Source: Kineococcus endophyticus
GTDB lineage: Bacteria; Actinomycetota; Actinomycetes; Actinomycetales; Kineococcaceae
Direction: 5' to 3'
Assembly (NCBI RefSeq): GCF_040796495.1
Contig: NZ_JBFNQN010000011.1
Span: 1 to 64,000, forward strand
DNA length: 64,000 nucleotides
Shown: in pieces, positions 61,846-64,000 of the stretch
How the letters are laid out: each line of letters opens with the position of its first letter
Numbering within the stretch: the first letter of the stretch is position 1
Program-made: the position numbers and the translations under genes
Notes under the pieces: model-generated
Seen by the model: only the letters and a program-made list of their open reading frames with translations
What the model was told of the DNA's origin: nothing
Database searches by the model: none

Positions 61846-64000
61846 GTGCTGAGGGTGGACGTGACGGACGCGGGTGCTGCGGGTGCCGGCCAGGGGGGCG
61901 CGCAGGGCGGCGGGGGCGAGGGCCGGCGGCGGCCCCCGGTGCCCCGGCTCCGTCGCGCCGTGCCCCTCGTCGCCGACGCGCCGGAGGCCGACGACCGCCA
62001 GGACGCCGTCGTCGCGACGCGTCCGGGCAGCGGCCCGCTCGTCGTCGTGGGGGCTCCCGGGACGGGCCGCACGCACACGCTCCGCGCCCTGGTCACCGCC
62101 CGCGTCGCCCGCGACGGGGTCGACCCCGACCGCGTCCTCGTCCTCGCGCCCACGCGTCGTGCGGCCGACCTGCTGCGCGACGACCTGTCCGACGCCCTGC
62201 GCCGCACGACCGGTCAGCCCGCGGCCCGCACCCCGCATAGCTACGCCTTCGGCGTCCTGCGCCGTGTGCACGTGCACGAGGGGGCCCCGCCGCCCCGCCT
62301 GATCTCCGGCGCCGAGCAGGACGCGATCCTCGCCGACCTGCTGCGCGGCCACCTCGCCGTGACGTCGGAGGACGCCCCGGCCGAGCTGTTCGACCTCGAC
62401 GCCGACGGCCGCGTCACCCTCACCGGCGCGCTCGCCGCCCCCGACTGGCCCGGTGACGTCCCGCGGGCCTCCTGGGGGCTGCGCAGCTTCCGCAACGAGC
62501 TGCGGGACCTGCTGATGCGGGCCGTCGAACGAGGGCTGCGCGCCGAGGACCTCGTCGAGCTCGGCCGCCGCCACGGTCGCCCGGAGTGGGTCGCCGGGGC
62601 CGCCGTCCTGGAGGAGTACCTGCAGGTCAACGCCCTCGGGCGGGCTGAGGCGTACGACCCCGCCGCCGTCGTGGACGAGGCCGTCGCCGCGCTGCGCGCC
62701 GAGCCGGAGCTGCTGGCCGCCGAACGCGACCGCTGGGACCTGGTGGCCGTCGACGACGCCCACGACCTGTCCGAGGCCGGGCTCCGCCTCCTCGAGGCCG
62801 TGGCCGGCGGCCGCGACCTCGTGCTGACGGCCGACCCCGACAGCGTCACGCAGGGCTTCCGCGGCGCCGACGCGCGCACGGCCTCGGCGCTCTCCGACCG
62901 CTTCGCCGTCCGCGGTGCCCCCGCGCCCGCGGTGGTCCTGGGCTCCGACCACCGCCAGCGGCCGTCCCTGCGCGCGGTCACGCGCGCGGTGGCCGAGCGG
63001 GTGGGCGCCCTCGGCGGGGCGCCGCAACGGGCGGCCGTCCCGGTGCGCGCCGGGGAGGGCCGCGTCGAGGTCGCCGTGCTCGGGTCTCCGACGCAGGAGG
63101 CCGCCTGGGTCGCCCAGCGGCTGCGCCGCCGACACCTCCTCGACGGCGTCCCGTGGTCGCAGATGGCGGTCGTCGTCCGGTCCGCCGGGCACACCGCCGC
63201 CCTGCGCCGCGGGCTCACGCACGCGGGCGTGCCGCTGGCCGTGCCGCTGGCCGAGGTGCCCGTGCGCGACGAGCCGGCGGTCCGGCCCCTGCTGACGGCC
63301 CTCGCGGTCGTCCTCGAACCGGCCGAGCTCACCGAGGCCGTCGCCCACGAGCTCGTGACCTCCCCGGTCGGCGGGGCCGACGTCGTGGCCCTGCGCCGGT
63401 TGCGGCAGTCGTTGCGGCGCAGCGAACGGGCGGACGGCGGCGGCCGCAGCAGCGACGTCGTGCTCACCGCCGCGCTCGCCGAGGTCCTCGCCGACCCCGA
63501 GGCCGACCTCGGGGCCGAACCGGGCGCCGACGGGACCACGGGAGACCTGGCGCGCGTGCGGGCCGACGACCCGGCGCTGGTCCCCGCCCAGCGCGTCGCC
63601 GCCGTCCTGCGCGCCGGCCGCCGCGCCGCCCTCGCCCCCGACGCCTCGGCCGAGACGGTGCTCTGGGCGGTCTGGGACGCCACCGGCCTCGCGACGCGCT
63701 GGCAGCGCTCGGCGCTCGCGGGCAGCACGCTCGAGGGGGCGGACGCCGGACGGGCCGACCGCGACCTCGACGCCGTCCTGGCCCTGTTCGAGGCCGCCGG
63801 TCGCTTCGTCGACCGCTTCCCGGGCGCGGGCAGTGCGGCCCGGTTCCTGGAGCAGCTGCAGAACGCCGAGGTCCCCTCGGACACGCTGGCCGACCGCGCC
63901 CCGGACGCCGGGGCCGTGACGCTGACGACCCCGCAGGGCGCGGTGGGGCGGGAGTGGGACCTGGTCGTCGTCGCGGGGGTCCAGGAGGGGGTCTGGCCGG
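61846..64000 (+). CDS. UvrD/PcrA-superfamily helicase, AdnA-like (cut by the window edge)
   Basis: The open frame runs past the right edge, so at least 718 residues are seen. It is a superfamily 1 helicase with degenerate ATPase motifs: GAPGTGRTHT (69-78), where Arg75 replaces the Walker A Lys, and WDLVAVDDAHDL in place of DExQD. GSDHRQRPSLRA and VTLTTPQGAVGREWDLVVVAG match later UvrD motifs. In mycobacteria AdnA, the partner of AdnB in DNA end resection, has a vestigial motor of this kind and a C-terminal nuclease (not visible here). The start is uncertain (GTG 61846, 61855 or 61861). Confidence 0.8.
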   Translation, partial: MLRVDVTDAGAAGAGQGGAQGGGGEGRRRPPVPRLRRAVPLVADAPEADDRQDAVVATRPGSGPLVVVGAPGTGRTHTLRALVTARVARDGVDPDRVLVLAPTRRAADLLRDDLSDALRRTTGQPAARTPHSYAFGVLRRVHVHEGAPPPRLISGAEQDAILADLLRGHLAVTSEDAPAELFDLDADGRVTLTGALAAPDWPGDVPRASWGLRSFRNELRDLLMRAVERGLRAEDLVELGRRHGRPEWVAGAAVLEEYLQVNALGRAEAYDPAAVVDEAVAALRAEPELLAAERDRWDLVAVDDAHDLSEAGLRLLEAVAGGRDLVLTADPDSVTQGFRGADARTASALSDRFAVRGAPAPAVVLGSDHRQRPSLRAVTRAVAERVGALGGAPQRAAVPVRAGEGRVEVAVLGSPTQEAAWVAQRLRRRHLLDGVPWSQMAVVVRSAGHTAALRRGLTHAGVPLAVPLAEVPVRDEPAVRPLLTALAVVLEPAELTEAVAHELVTSPVGGADVVALRRLRQSLRRSERADGGGRSSDVVLTAALAEVLADPEADLGAEPGADGTTGDLARVRADDPALVPAQRVAAVLRAGRRAALAPDASAETVLWAVWDATGLATRWQRSALAGSTLEGADAGRADRDLDAVLALFEAAGRFVDRFPGAGSAARFLEQLQNAEVPSDTLADRAPDAGAVTLTTPQGAVGREWDLVVVAGVQEGVWP

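Overview
This is chromosomal DNA from a very GC-rich actinomycete. The marker genes are actinobacterial: mshB of mycothiol synthesis, DUF3117, DUF3107, DUF3152, DUF4245 and DUF6758 proteins, an RseA-type zinc anti-sigma factor, a SAM-IV riboswitch and an AdnA-like helicase. GTG starts are very common, and several genes start with TTG. The overall look fits the Kineosporiaceae (Kineococcus-like), but that placement is my impression and not proven. About 62 protein genes fill nearly all of the window. I found no rRNA, tRNA or CRISPR array.

Layout. Positions 1-130 hold the end of an IS30-type insertion sequence. Positions 330-10922 carry a GNAT-like protein, a PrsW protease, a PfkB sugar kinase plus glpX, a DUF4245 protein, xseB-xseA, ispH, rmuC and ychF. 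Positions 11444-16933 are a dipeptide/oligopeptide ABC transporter. Positions 17026-20792 hold small membrane and exported proteins (DUF3105, DUF305), a Nudix hydrolase and a BCCT osmolyte transporter. Positions 21045-29010 hold typA, mshB, an unusual FtsH-like AAA protease, and a SAM-IV riboswitch followed by an SfnB/DszC-like flavin oxidoreductase. Positions 29109-38110 carry fdxA-dapC, gltA, dapD and, divergently, a tightly overlapping run dapE-LOG-DivIVA-like-SRPBCC-PIG-V-like. Positions 38214-43826 carry pepA, an O-methyltransferase and the envelope-stress cluster sigE-rseA-htrA-tatB. Positions 43851-54568 carry mrp, a Gfo/Idh oxidoreductase, a zinc alcohol dehydrogenase, an orphan PilB-type ATPase, a DUF1003 protein, a soluble MgtE-N/CBS protein, dps, a stress-type membrane protein and an aminopeptidase P. 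Positions 54689-64000 carry a DUF6758 protein, PHP phosphatase, MarC, a DUF3107-DEAD helicase pair, a DUF3152 lipoprotein, a PPOX-fold protein, an alkyltransferase-like protein, metF and a truncated AdnA-like helicase.

How the genes work together. Three lysine/peptidoglycan precursor genes (dapC, dapD, dapE) sit within 6 kb. The sigE block reads as one regulatory unit: an ECF-type promoter, the sigma factor, its membrane-anchored zinc anti-sigma factor and a periplasmic protease, joined by 4-nt overlaps. From memory, the gene order (glpX-DUF4245-xseB-xseA-ispH-ychF; typA-mshB-fdxC-dapC; dapD-dapE-LOG-DUF3117-OMT-sigE-rseA-htrA-tatB-mrp-MgtE-N) follows the Rv1099-Rv1232 region of Mycobacterium tuberculosis. 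Most of the window is therefore conserved actinobacterial backbone.

The most notable features are regulatory. About twenty genes have an A-x-x-x-T type -10 box (usually TAnnnT) exactly 6-7 nt before the start codon, which points to widespread leaderless transcription. Several intergenic spaces hold long, near-perfect hairpins that share sequence elements. I see no clearly novel multi-gene system. The best candidates for new biology are the divergent FtsH-like protease, the SAM-IV-controlled oxidoreductase, the extended DUF3107 protein coupled to a helicase, and the hairpin family.
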